DNA from: Metarhizobium sp017305935
Lineage (GTDB): Bacteria; Pseudomonadota; Alphaproteobacteria; Rhizobiales; Rhizobiaceae
NCBI RefSeq assembly: GCF_029601685.1
Contig: NZ_JARRIR010000011.1
Span: 124,001-188,000 of the forward strand
Direction of reading: 5' to 3'
DNA: 64,000 bases
Made by a program: the position numbers and the translations under genes. The notes under the pieces were generated by a model that made no database searches, was not told the origin of the DNA, and saw only the letters and a list, made by a program, of their open reading frames with translations. The stretch's first letter is position 1; each line of letters starts with the position of its first letter. This document shows positions 51,573 to 59,520 of the stretch, one piece after another.

Positions 51573-52904
51573 TCAAGCGCTCTGCAAGGTTCGGAATATT
51601 CGATCGGATTCTCCCTGGATAGACCATGGCCGCAAAGTGCCGCCCAGGCTTTCGCCGACAGCCAGGCCCGCCTGGATGGCATCTTCGTGGAAGCCGGAGC
51701 CGAAATAGGACCCGCAGAACCAGGTATTGGCTTTCCCTTGCAGCGACCATAGCTGCCTCTGCGCAGAAAGCGTCGCGGCATTGAACAGAGGATGATGATA
51801 AACGCCGCGCCAGATCACCTTGTCTTGGGCAGGAGCGTATAACGGACTAAGCGTGACGAAGCAGGGACGAGGATCGGAAATCCCCTGCAATCGGTTCATC
51901 CAGTAGGTTACGCATGGCTTGCGCGACGCCGCGCCGTCACGTCTGGATTGCGCCAGGTAATTCCAGCTTGCCCAGACACGCCTGCGGCTTGGCATCAAGG
52001 TTTCATCCCGGTGCAGGACCGTCTCGTTGTCGCCATAGGCGAACGCGCTCAGCAGCTCAGCTTCGCGTGGGGAGCGGTCGGCGAGCATCGCCAGCGCCTG
52101 GTCTGCATGGGCGCCGATCACCACATGATCGAACCACTCGGCTTCCGCACCGCCGGCGGAAATCTCCACCGCGCCGTTGGCGCGGCGGATTGTCCTCACC
52201 GGCGCATTGGTCCGAATCCTGTCGCGGAATGGCGCCGTCAGCCGCTCGACATAAGCACGACTGCCGCCATCGACCGTCCGCCAGACGGGCCGACGCACGA
52301 ATTTCAGCAAGCCGTGATTCTCGCAAAAACGCACGAAGGAAAGTGCCGGGTAGTTGCCGATCTCAAGCGCCGGCGTCGACCAGATCGCCGCCGCCATCGG
52401 ATAGAGGTGGTCTTCTCGAAATGCCCGCCCGAAGCCGGCGCTGTCGAGATAATCGTTGAGACTTGCGGAGGGATCGAGATTGCGCACGCCGCTGGGTGCC
52501 TGGCGATAGAAGCGCACGAGGTCGCGCAGCATCGACCAGAAGCGCGGGCTGGCCAGGTTGCTGCGCTGGGCGAAAAGACCGGCAAGGTTCGTGCCGGCAT
52601 ATTCCAGTTGCCCGCCGTCCATCGACACGGCAAAGGACATCTCCGACGCCTTGGTCGGTACATCGAGATGTGCAAACAGGGCCGTGAGGTTGGGATAGGT
52701 CACTTCGTTGTAAACGATGAAACCGGTATCGACCGGGGCATCGCCTGCGTCCACCGTATGCGAATGGCCGCCGATGCGGTCTTCCGCCTCGAAAACCGTC
52801 ACCTCGTGGCGCTGCGACAGCAACCAAGCTGCCGAAAGACCGGCGATGCCCGTGCCGACAACCGCAATCTTGAGTGGCCGATCCGATTGAGGAAAATGGC
52901 GCAT
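51573..52904 (-). CDS. FAD-dependent amine-oxidase-like protein of the ChrR regulon
   Basis: 443 residues. An N-terminal FAD motif (IAVVGTGIAGLSAAWLL) with EAEDRIGGHSHTVD and VDTGFIVYNEVTYPNL is typical of the NAD/FAD-binding proteins encoded beside DUF1365 and cyclopropane-synthase-like genes. C-terminal WFCGSYFGSGFHEDAIQAGL closes the FAD site. AAGGA lies 6 nt before the ATG. Divergent from the ECF sigma gene, behind a promoter of the same form. Possibly a fatty-acyl or lipid desaturase/oxidase acting with the methyltransferase; unproven here. Confidence 0.88.
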   Translation of the reverse strand: MRHFPQSDRPLKIAVVGTGIAGLSAAWLLSQRHEVTVFEAEDRIGGHSHTVDAGDAPVDTGFIVYNEVTYPNLTALFAHLDVPTKASEMSFAVSMDGGQLEYAGTNLAGLFAQRSNLASPRFWSMLRDLVRFYRQAPSGVRNLDPSASLNDYLDSAGFGRAFREDHLYPMAAAIWSTPALEIGNYPALSFVRFCENHGLLKFVRRPVWRTVDGGSRAYVERLTAPFRDRIRTNAPVRTIRRANGAVEISAGGAEAEWFDHVVIGAHADQALAMLADRSPREAELLSAFAYGDNETVLHRDETLMPSRRRVWASWNYLAQSRRDGAASRKPCVTYWMNRLQGISDPRPCFVTLSPLYAPAQDKVIWRGVYHHPLFNAATLSAQRQLWSLQGKANTWFCGSYFGSGFHEDAIQAGLAVGESLGGTLRPWSIQGESDRIFRTLQSA

Positions 52905-52949
52905 GACAATCCTTCGCGGCTTTCGAACGCATGAAAACGAACTGAACCC

Positions 52950-52977
52950 TTTACGCGCGAAGGGATCTGGCGGATCA
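52950..52977 (-). promoter_or_regulatory. Candidate ECF (RpoE) promoter for the FAD gene
   Basis: Minus-strand reading gives TGATCC (52977-52972), a 16-nt spacer and CGTAAA (52955-52950), ending 46 nt before the FAD gene start. This matches the TGATC/-10 CGTA-type pattern of ChrR-controlled RpoE promoters in alphaproteobacteria. Confidence 0.75.
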
Positions 52978-53003
52978 CTGCGAAGGAACGATTTCGTACA
53001 CTG

Positions 53004-53031
53004 TGATCCGCTTTCGAAAGCGCCGCGTAGA
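53004..53031 (+). promoter_or_regulatory. Candidate ECF (RpoE) autoregulatory promoter
   Basis: TGATCC (53004-53009), a 16-nt spacer and CGTAGA (53026-53031), in plus orientation toward the sigma gene. Same spacing as the divergent minus-strand promoter 27 nt away. Implies positive autoregulation of rpoE-chrR. Confidence 0.75.
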
Positions 53032-53119
53032 AGGATGCATGAATGAAGTTTCGAGCCCCGTTGAGAGCGACAGGAAACCCGGCGTCAGGGCGGGCCGGCG
53101 GCTTGCCGTGGTGAGTTCG

Positions 53120-53677
53120 ATGGATACAGGACAGGCGCCTTCGCCCGACGCGCTGGTCGAGATGATGGCGCTGGTCGCGCAACGCCGGGACCGGCAGGCC
53201 TTCGCCCTGCTCTTCCGGTATTTCGGGCCTAGGCTGAAGACATTTTTCCTGCGCTGGACGCAGTCGGCGGCCGCGGCGGAGGATCTGGTGCAGGAAACGA
53301 TGCTGACCGTCTGGCGCAAGGCGTCCTACTTCGATGCCGGGCGCGCCGGCGTCGCGACCTGGATCTTCACGATCGCGCGCAACATCCGCATCGACCACCT
53401 GCGGCGACAGCGCGATCCCTTGTCACTTCAACCGGAACCGGACATCGCCCCGGAGACGGTCGAGGACGGCGTGCTCGGCGCGGAACGGGACGCACGTGTG
53501 CGCAGCGCGCTGACGGCGCTCTCGCCCGAGCAGCAGACGATCATCCGTCTCTCCTATTTCAGCGAGAAATCGCAGACCGAAATCGCCGATGAGCTGGGAA
53601 TCCCGCTCGGCACCGTAAAATCTAGAACACGCCTGGCCATGAACCGCCTGCGCGCGCTGCTGGAAGAAAGATCATGA
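53120..53677 (+). CDS. rpoE: ECF sigma factor, RpoE of the ChrR (singlet-oxygen) type
   Basis: 185 residues from ATG 53120. Region 2 (FALLFRYFGPRLKTFFLR; AEDLVQETMLTVWRKA; GVATWIFTIARNIRIDHLRR) and region 4 (ALTALSPEQQTIIRLSYFSE; QTEIADELGIPLGTVKSRTR) are complete. The start is chosen to give the usual ECF length; ATG 53039 in the same frame would add 27 residues but lies almost on the predicted transcription start. The stop overlaps chrR by 4 bp. It directs RNA polymerase to the TGATCC-N16-CGTA promoters found here. Confidence 0.93.
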   Translation: MDTGQAPSPDALVEMMALVAQRRDRQAFALLFRYFGPRLKTFFLRWTQSAAAAEDLVQETMLTVWRKASYFDAGRAGVATWIFTIARNIRIDHLRRQRDPLSLQPEPDIAPETVEDGVLGAERDARVRSALTALSPEQQTIIRLSYFSEKSQTEIADELGIPLGTVKSRTRLAMNRLRALLEERS

Positions 53678-54327
53678 CCATTTCACATCACGCAACCGAC
53701 GAGACATTGATGCGCTACGCCGCCGGCGCTCTTGCCGCCGCGCCCGCCGTTGTCGTGACGGCGCATCTGGCGGGCTGCCCCGTCTGTCGCGCCCGCGTCG
53801 GCGAGTACGAGGCGCTCGGCGGGGCGCTGCTGGAGGGGACGGAGCCGACGCAGATGTCGGCGACCGCCCTCAACGACACGCTCGCCATGCTCGACGACGA
53901 GGACGCCGCCGCGCCCTTCGCGCCGCCGCCGCTGGCGCCCGTGGAAATCGAGGGCGTTCGCCTGCCGGACGCTCTCAGGGGCTGCGATATCGGACGCTGG
54001 CGCTGGATCGGACCTGGCATGAAGATGAGCCGGGTGGGCGTGCCCGAAGATCCGGAGGCCAATCTCATCCTGTTGAAGGTCGGCCCCGGCCGCGCCCTGC
54101 CCGACCACGGGCATGTCGGCACCGAGTTCACCTATATCATATCGGGATCGTTCTCCGACCGTTTCGGCACCTTCCGCCCCGGCGATCTGGCCGAGATGGA
54201 CGACGACGTGGAGCATCAGCCGGTCGTCGACAAGGACGGCGAATGCATCTGCCTGGCCGCCCTGGAAGGAAGGATGCGCTTCAAGAACGTCATCGGCCGC
54301 ATGCTGCAGCCGATCTTCGGGATTTGA
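53674..54327 (+). CDS. chrR: Anti-sigma factor ChrR (zinc-binding, cupin)
   Basis: 217 residues. The N-terminal anti-sigma domain has His6, His31, Cys35 and Cys38 (HLAGCPVC), the same four positions known as zinc ligands in Rhodobacter ChrR. The C-terminal cupin domain (about 100-210) has GHVGTEFTYIISGSFSDRFG and GDLAEMDDDVEHQP with candidate metal-binding His and Glu. In the known system it holds RpoE inactive until singlet oxygen triggers its loss. Overlaps the sigma gene (ATGA-type). Confidence 0.95.
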   Translation: MTISHHATDETLMRYAAGALAAAPAVVVTAHLAGCPVCRARVGEYEALGGALLEGTEPTQMSATALNDTLAMLDDEDAAAPFAPPPLAPVEIEGVRLPDALRGCDIGRWRWIGPGMKMSRVGVPEDPEANLILLKVGPGRALPDHGHVGTEFTYIISGSFSDRFGTFRPGDLAEMDDDVEHQPVVDKDGECICLAALEGRMRFKNVIGRMLQPIFGI

Positions 54328-54330
54328 GCC

Positions 54331-55146
54331 ATGACCGCTGCGGCGCTCCTTCTCATCCTGGCCGCCGCCATATCGCTCGCCATGACCACCGTCTGGTACG
54401 CGGTGGTGAAGGGGGCGACGTCCGGCTGGGTGGATACCGTCTGGTCCTTCCTCGTGGGAGCAGCCGGGGTCGCCGCGGCGCTTGCCCCGATCACTGGCTG
54501 GGAGGGCGATTGGCAGCGGCGGCTTCTGGTCGCGGCCATCGCGGCGGCCTGGTCCTGCCGTCTCGGCCTGCATATCCTGTCGCGCACGCTCAAGGGCGGC
54601 GAGGATCCCCGCTACGAGAAGCTGCAGGCGGACTGGGGTGAAAACCGGCGGTCACGCCTGTTTCTCTTCCTGCAGATCCAGGCGGGTGCGGCGCTTCTGC
54701 TGACCGCGACCATCTTCATCGCGGCGCGCAATCCGGCTCCCGGACTGCAATGGAGCGATATCGCCGGCGTCGCCATCCTCATCGTCGCCGTCACCGGCGA
54801 AGGCGTCGCCGATATGCAGCTGGCGCGGTTTCGCGCCGACAGTGCGAACGAAGGCAAGGTTTGCGACATCGGGCTCTGGAGCCTGTCGCGTCACCCCAAC
54901 TATTTCTTCCAATGGCTCGGCTGGACCGGATACGCCGTCATCGCCATCGGACCCGCAGGTGATTGGGTCTGGGGCTGGCTGGCGCTTGCCGGCCCCGCCT
55001 TCATGTACTGGCTGCTGGTCCATATCTCGGGAATTCCGCCGTTGGAAGCGCATATGACGCGCTCGCGCGGCAAGGCCTATGCCGACTATGCCGGACGCGT
55101 CAACGCCTTCTGGCCCGGCCCACAGAAGAAGGAGCATACGACATGA
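54331..55146 (+). CDS. DUF1295 membrane protein (steroid 5-alpha-reductase-like fold)
   Basis: 271 residues with six to seven hydrophobic segments. The family end-signature is present: CDIGLWSLSRHPNYFFQWLGWTGYAV, then GIPPLEAHMTRSRGKAYADY near the C-terminus, as in isoprenylcysteine methyltransferase and steroid-reductase-like proteins. It starts 3 nt after chrR and overlaps the following methyltransferase gene by 4 bp. Found with cyclopropane-synthase-like genes in such regulons, so it may reduce or modify membrane fatty acids. Function not proven. Confidence 0.9.
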   Translation: MTAAALLLILAAAISLAMTTVWYAVVKGATSGWVDTVWSFLVGAAGVAAALAPITGWEGDWQRRLLVAAIAAAWSCRLGLHILSRTLKGGEDPRYEKLQADWGENRRSRLFLFLQIQAGAALLLTATIFIAARNPAPGLQWSDIAGVAILIVAVTGEGVADMQLARFRADSANEGKVCDIGLWSLSRHPNYFFQWLGWTGYAVIAIGPAGDWVWGWLALAGPAFMYWLLVHISGIPPLEAHMTRSRGKAYADYAGRVNAFWPGPQKKEHTT

Positions 55147-56180
55147 ACCTTGCCGTTGCCGCAATCACCGCCGCCGAGCGCCTGCCGCTACCCGATCCCG
55201 CCCTGCGCTACGGCATCGGCCGCCTCGTCGGCCGCACCCGGCGCCTGCTGGCAGAAGGCAAGGGCCCGACGGATCGGGATTTCGCACGCTCCATGAGCCG
55301 GTTCCCGATCGCCGTTCACACCGACGCAGCCAATGCCCAGCACTACGAACTGCCGGCGGCATTCTTCTCGCTGGTTCTTGGGCCCCGCCGCAAATATTCA
55401 TCCTGCCTCTATGCCTCTCCCGTCACGACGCTGGCGGAGGCGGAAATCGCGGCGCTTGAGGAAACCTGCGCCCATGCGGACCTCGCCGACGGGCAGGATA
55501 TCCTCGAGCTCGGCTGCGGCTGGGGCTCTCTCTCGCTTTTCATGGCGGAGCGCTTTCCTTCCGCCCGCATCGTCTCGGTGTCGAATTCGGCGTCGCAGCG
55601 GGCCTATATCGAGGCGGAAGCCAGGCGTCGCGGCCTTGCCAATCTGACCGTGATCACCGCCGACATGAACACCTTCTCGCCGGTCGGCACATACGACCGC
55701 ATCGTGTCGGTGGAAATGTTCGAGCACATGTCCAACTGGCATTCCCTGCTTCAGCGTGCGCGCCGCTGGATCCGCGACGACGGCAGGCTTTTCCTGCACG
55801 TCTTTTCTCATCGCAAGACAGCCTATCGCTTCGATCACGCCGACAAGGCAGACTGGATTGCTCAGTATTTCTTTACCGGCGGGGTCATGCCCAGCCATGG
55901 ACTGGTTCGCGAATTCCACGACAGTTTCATCGTCGAGCGGGACTGGCGCTGGAACGGCAGACATTATGAGCGCACCGCGCAGGACTGGCTCGATAACTTC
56001 GACCGAAACCGCGACGCCGTCCGCGCCATCTTCGAAGCGACCTACGGCAAGGACGCACCCGTTTGGATGCGGCGCTGGCGGATGTTTTTCCTCGCCACGG
56101 CCGGGCTGTTCGGCCATGCCGATGGTGACGAATGGGGCGTGAGCCATTACCGTCTCAGCCCTGCCGGCCCACGTCGGTGA
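55143..56180 (+). CDS. Cyclopropane-fatty-acid-synthase-like SAM methyltransferase
   Basis: 345 residues. The SAM-binding motif I is DILELGCGWGSLSLFMAERF, with VSNSASQRAYIEAEA and the conserved IVSVEMFEHMSNW block and LFLHVFSHRKTAYRF. It would methylate acyl chains of phospholipids at a double bond. In related ChrR regulons such enzymes take part in forming methylated or furan fatty acids that quench singlet oxygen. Translationally coupled to DUF1295 (ATGA overlap). Confidence 0.92.
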   Translation: MNLAVAAITAAERLPLPDPALRYGIGRLVGRTRRLLAEGKGPTDRDFARSMSRFPIAVHTDAANAQHYELPAAFFSLVLGPRRKYSSCLYASPVTTLAEAEIAALEETCAHADLADGQDILELGCGWGSLSLFMAERFPSARIVSVSNSASQRAYIEAEARRRGLANLTVITADMNTFSPVGTYDRIVSVEMFEHMSNWHSLLQRARRWIRDDGRLFLHVFSHRKTAYRFDHADKADWIAQYFFTGGVMPSHGLVREFHDSFIVERDWRWNGRHYERTAQDWLDNFDRNRDAVRAIFEATYGKDAPVWMRRWRMFFLATAGLFGHADGDEWGVSHYRLSPAGPRR

Positions 56181-56776
56181 TCTCCGTCCTCAAACGCCTG
56201 ACTGCGATGGCGCGGGCCTATGCGCACCACCCCGATCCGCGCGTCGCCGCGGCAAACGTGATTTCTTTGCTGGTCGCGTCGAACCAGCCCTTTTACCCGC
56301 TCTATCTCTTCTGGCTGGTGAGCGCCGACATCACCGCCGCCTGGTTCACGTTTCTATCGACACCGTTCTTTCTCGCCGTGCCGGTGGTGGCGCGCTGGAA
56401 CAGTGTTGCGGGGCGGGCGCTGCTGCCACTGGCGGGAGTCGGCAATACCGTGCTTTCGGCATGGCTGTTCGGCACAGATTCGGCGGTCGAAATCTTCCTT
56501 GTTCCGTGCGGTGTCATCGCGCTGTTGCTGTTTCGTCCGCAAGAGCGCGTAATCGCCCTGGCGCTTGGCGGGCTCGCCTTCGGTGCCTTCCTTTTGTTGC
56601 ACGATGCTTACGGTCAGCCGCTTGTGATCTACAGCGCGAAGGAATATGCCGCGCTGGCGCGGCTCAACCTCGTAAGCGCCAGCATGCTTACGGCATTCGT
56701 CGCTATCCTCTTCTCGGGTCTTCTCGCGCAGGCCGAACGGTCAGCCGACGCGGCTCGCCACGAGAAAGCCCGCTGA
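56177..56776 (+). CDS. Unassigned integral membrane protein in the ChrR operon
   Basis: 199 residues from GTG 56177, which overlaps the preceding stop (GTGA), or 189 from ATG 56207. About five hydrophobic segments: SLLVASNQPFYPLYLFWLVS, WFTFLSTPFFLAVPVVARW, ALLPLAGVGNTVLSAWLFG, IFLVPCGVIALLLF, VIALALGGLAFGAFLLLH, and a last one near LVSASMLTAFVAILFSGLL. I do not recognise a named family. The stop overlaps the end of the convergent DUF2177 gene by 36 bp. Its place in the operon suggests a membrane role in the oxidative-stress response. Confidence 0.7.
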   Translation: MISVLKRLTAMARAYAHHPDPRVAAANVISLLVASNQPFYPLYLFWLVSADITAAWFTFLSTPFFLAVPVVARWNSVAGRALLPLAGVGNTVLSAWLFGTDSAVEIFLVPCGVIALLLFRPQERVIALALGGLAFGAFLLLHDAYGQPLVIYSAKEYAALARLNLVSASMLTAFVAILFSGLLAQAERSADAARHEKAR

Positions 56777-57142
56777 TGCGCCGATCGCGGTCACGAAAGC
56801 GCCCCAGGGAATATCGGCAAGCGTAATGGAAAGCGGCCAGTCCCTGAGCGTCGCCTGATTGGTGAGGTCATAGGTCGCGTAAGCGACAAGACCGAGAACC
56901 GCACCATTCAACGCCGCCTTGCCCAGGCCGCCTCCCTCGACCGCAGGCATGACCGCGAAAAACACGATGCCGGCGACATAGATCAGGTAGAAGACAACGG
57001 CCGGCGCCAGATGGAACTGCGGCGCCAGCTTGTCGCCCAGGAGCGGCCGGTAAAGCATATCCGCCATCGTCGAAAGCCAGATGGCATCGACGATCAGAAA
57101 GGCGATGCCGGTCGCCAGATAGGCGATAAAGATGGTTTTCAT
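56741..57142 (-). CDS. DUF2177 membrane protein
   Basis: 133 residues, four hydrophobic helices (KTIFIAYLATGIAFLIVDAI; VVFYLIYVAGIVFFAV; AALNGAVLGLVAYATYDLTN; WGAFVTAIGASAGFLVA). DAIWLSTMADMLYRPLLGD and ATYDLTNQATLRDWPL are family marks. ATG at 57142 has GGGAGA upstream. It has its own RpoE-type promoter 32 nt upstream. Function unknown, commonly in ChrR-linked clusters. Confidence 0.9.
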   Translation of the reverse strand: MKTIFIAYLATGIAFLIVDAIWLSTMADMLYRPLLGDKLAPQFHLAPAVVFYLIYVAGIVFFAVMPAVEGGGLGKAALNGAVLGLVAYATYDLTNQATLRDWPLSITLADIPWGAFVTAIGASAGFLVASRVG

Positions 57143-57173
57143 ACCGATGTCTCCCAGGACGTTTCTCGACATT

Positions 57174-57201
57174 TCTACGCCTTCGTCGTCTTGACGGATC
57201 A
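57174..57201 (-). promoter_or_regulatory. Candidate ECF (RpoE) promoter for DUF2177
   Basis: Minus-strand TGATCC (57201-57196), a 16-nt spacer and CGTAGA (57179-57174), 32 nt before the DUF2177 start codon. Identical in hexamers and spacing to the promoter of the sigma gene. Confidence 0.75.
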
Positions 57202-57208
57202 CCTCGGG

Positions 57209-57236
57209 TGAACCGATCCGCCCATGCATGCGTATT
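57209..57236 (+). promoter_or_regulatory. Candidate ECF (RpoE) promoter for DUF2147-DUF1365
   Basis: TGAACC (57209-57214), a 16-nt spacer and CGTATT (57231-57236), 27 nt before the DUF2147 start. One mismatch in the -35 box from the other three. Back-to-back with the DUF2177 promoter. Confidence 0.6.
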
Positions 57237-57262
57237 TTACGAAAAGCAACGAGGATGGACCG

Positions 57263-57643
57263 ATGAGGATAGCCGTTCTGACTGCATTTTCCGCCCTGAT
57301 GTTGACTGCCGCGGCCTCCCACGCGCAGCAATCCGTAGATCCGAGTGGTGTCTGGCTGCGGGACGACGGCAATGCGCGTGTCCGCATCGCGCCATGCGGC
57401 CGCAATATCTGCGCAACCAATCTCTGGATCCGGGACACCAGCAAGGGCGAAGAGGCGGGTGATCGTCTCGTCATGTCACTTCAGCCGAAATCACCGGATA
57501 CATTGTCCGGCACCGCCTATGATGAGAAACGCGAGCGCACCTATTCGATCACAGTGCAGGTTTCCCATAATTCGCTTCTGACGCGTGGTTGTATTCTCGG
57601 CGGCGTGCTTTGCAAGAACGTGCGCTGGAAGCCGGCCAAATGA
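57263..57643 (+). CDS. DUF2147 secreted protein
   Basis: 126 residues with a signal peptide (MRIAVLTAFSALMLTAAASH then AQQS). Mature part: DPSGVWLRDDGNARVRIAPC, GRNICATNLWIRD and the C-terminal RGCILGGVLCKNVRW, typical of DUF2147, a small beta-barrel periplasmic protein. Cys residues in APCG, ICA, GCI and LCK could form disulfides. GAGGAT lies before the ATG. Its stop overlaps DUF1365 by 4 bp. Confidence 0.88.
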   Translation: MRIAVLTAFSALMLTAAASHAQQSVDPSGVWLRDDGNARVRIAPCGRNICATNLWIRDTSKGEEAGDRLVMSLQPKSPDTLSGTAYDEKRERTYSITVQVSHNSLLTRGCILGGVLCKNVRWKPAK

Positions 57644-58503
57644 TGAACCGAAAGAAACAAGGCGTGAAGCACATCCGGGTCACCAGCATGGCTGATAACG
57701 GCCCGCCGCCCTCTGCGGCCGGCACGCTTTATCCCGGCAAGGTGATGCATCAGAGGCTCCATCCTTTTGGTCATCGCTTCAGCTATCGCGTCTTTTCCCT
57801 CCTGGTCGATGTCGACCGGCTTGTCGATCTCGCCGCGCTCACCCGTTTGCTCGCCGTGAACCGCGCCGGGCTCCTGTCATTGCGCGAGCGCGATCATGTC
57901 GAAGAAGACGGCCAGACGCTGCGACAGTTCGCCGACCGCCTGCTGGCGCGCTCCGGTCTCGAAAGGCCTGCGGCGCGTATTCTGCTGCTCGCCTACCCGC
58001 GCATGTTCGGCTATGTCTTCAACCCGCTCTCGACCTATTTTGCCTATGATGAACAAGACCGGCTGATCGCCATCATCTATGCGGTGAGGAACACATTCGG
58101 CCAACGGCACAGCTATGTGGCGCCGGTCCTTGCAGGTGAAATCAGTGCCGCCGGCATCCGCCAGACGCGGACGAAGGTGTTTCACGTTTCCCCCTTCATG
58201 GACATGGCACTGCGCTACCATTTCCGCATCCTGCCGCCCGGCAAGACCGTGCGGGTGCGCATTCATGAGACTGCCGGCAAGGAACCCGTCCTCGCCGCCA
58301 TGTTCAATGCCGACGCGGCGCCGCTGACGGACGCCATGCTGGCGCGCTGCCTGGTCCGGTTCCCCTTCATGACGATGAAGGTGATGGCCGGAATCCATTG
58401 GGAAGCCTTCAAGCTGTGGCTGAAAGGGGCGCGCTTCCGCACAAGCCCGCCACCACCGGAGACAGCAAGTTTCGCCGACGCTGAACCGGCTTCGGAAACC
58501 TGA
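57640..58503 (+). CDS. DUF1365 family protein
   Basis: 287 residues from ATG 57640 (ATGA overlap with DUF2147); ATG 57688 is an alternative. LYPGKVMHQRLHPFGHRFSYRVFSLL in two blocks, ILLLAYPRMFGYVFNPLSTY and NTFGQRHSYVAPV are diagnostic. DUF1365 genes accompany FAD-amine-oxidase-like and cyclopropane-synthase-like genes; the group is linked with synthesis of modified (furan or methylated) fatty acids. Precise activity not shown. Last gene of the regulon block. Confidence 0.9.
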   Translation: MMNRKKQGVKHIRVTSMADNGPPPSAAGTLYPGKVMHQRLHPFGHRFSYRVFSLLVDVDRLVDLAALTRLLAVNRAGLLSLRERDHVEEDGQTLRQFADRLLARSGLERPAARILLLAYPRMFGYVFNPLSTYFAYDEQDRLIAIIYAVRNTFGQRHSYVAPVLAGEISAAGIRQTRTKVFHVSPFMDMALRYHFRILPPGKTVRVRIHETAGKEPVLAAMFNADAAPLTDAMLARCLVRFPFMTMKVMAGIHWEAFKLWLKGARFRTSPPPPETASFADAEPASET

Positions 58504-58672
58504 TTTCGTCATGGTCGTGATCTCGGCAAGATTTCACGGAAGGTCTCTTGAAACGCAGATTGCCTGAAACCAAGCTGATTCCGTCCGCTGCTGAAACAGC
58601 GTTGCTTTGCTGGATCAGTCGTCTTTCAGCACTTCGTAGCCATGTTGCTTCACGAGCCAACCATGTCCGCAC

Positions 58673-59080
58673 TCAGATGGCGCCAGCGATTGCCTTCAAC
58701 CAGATACTGACGGCAACGGCACCGCTATCGGGGTGACCAATGCCACGTATTCCGAGATAGCTCGCCCGCCCAAGACGCGGCTTCATCGTCTTCGTCGCTT
58801 CGGCGCCGGCATTGCCAGCATTGACCGCCGCCTCCCCGGCTTCATCAGCCGAGGCGCCCTCGCCCAGCTTGTCCTCGAACATTTGCGCCGCCGGATGCAG
58901 CGCGTCGATCATAATCCGGTCCCCTGGCTTCGCTCCGCCAAGATCAGACACGGCGGCAACCGCCGCGACAAAGGCCCAGGCCATCTGCATGGCAGTCGGC
59001 TCCTCTATACCGTCAAGATGGCGGGAAGCGCGCATCAAACCCGTCGTATAGAACGGGTCAGAGCTGCCACCGATCGCCCT
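58673..59080 (-). pseudogene. C-terminal fragment of a DhaL-type dihydroxyacetone kinase subunit (DAK2 domain)
   Basis: The minus-strand frame reads GGSSDPFYTTGLMRASRHLD, VSDLGGAKPGDRIMIDALHP, NAGAEATKTMKPRLGRASYL and IRGIGHPDSGAVAVSIWLKA to a normal stop at 58673. This is the C-terminal two-thirds of a DhaL/DAK2 kinase. The GGSS and GD residues that contact ADP are present, but the N-terminal magnesium-binding part is replaced at about 59080 by transposase sequence. No DhaK partner is nearby, so it is non-functional. Confidence 0.8.
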
Positions 59081-59084
59081 GCGC

Positions 59085-59510
59085 ACGAAGGCGACGGGGC
59101 GGCCGCAATCATCGCTCAGCGCGTGGATTTTGGTCGGGCGCCCGCCGCGCGAGGTGCCAATGGCGTGACGACAAGCCCCCTTTTACGCCCGCTGCCGAGC
59201 AATGGGCCTTGATGTGCGTTGAGTCCACCGGACCGGTGAACACGCCGCTCGATCCGTTCAGGGCGTGGAAGATCCGCTCCCACACACCCTGGCGGCTCCA
59301 TCGGTTCCAGCGATTGTAGATCGTGGTGTAGGGTCCATAGACCACTGGACAGTCCTTCCAGCGCCCGCCAGAGCGCAACATGTGCATGATTCCCGAGATT
59401 ACTCGGCGGTCATCCACTCGTCGCGCACCACGCCGGCCGCTCGGCAGATGCGGTTGGATCGCCTTCCACTCCGCATCCGAAAGCCAATAAACGTCCCGCT
59501 TCCTTGCCAT
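59085..59510 (-). mobile_element. IS5-family (IS427-like) insertion sequence remnant
   Basis: The minus-strand frame from 59510 reads MARKRDVYWLSDAEWKAIQP, MHMLRSGGRWKDCP, YGPYTTIYNRWNRWSRQGVW and VDSTHIKAHCSAAG, the first ORF of IS5/IS427 transposases including the first catalytic Asp (VDSTH). A shifted frame then gives GTSRGGRPTKIHALSDDCGR ending at PVAFV near 59087, where it joins the DhaL fragment. The remaining DDE domain is missing. I could not identify a terminal inverted repeat at the right end. The element is dead and has suffered a deletion after insertion. Confidence 0.8.
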
Positions 59511-59520
59511 CCGAAAACCT

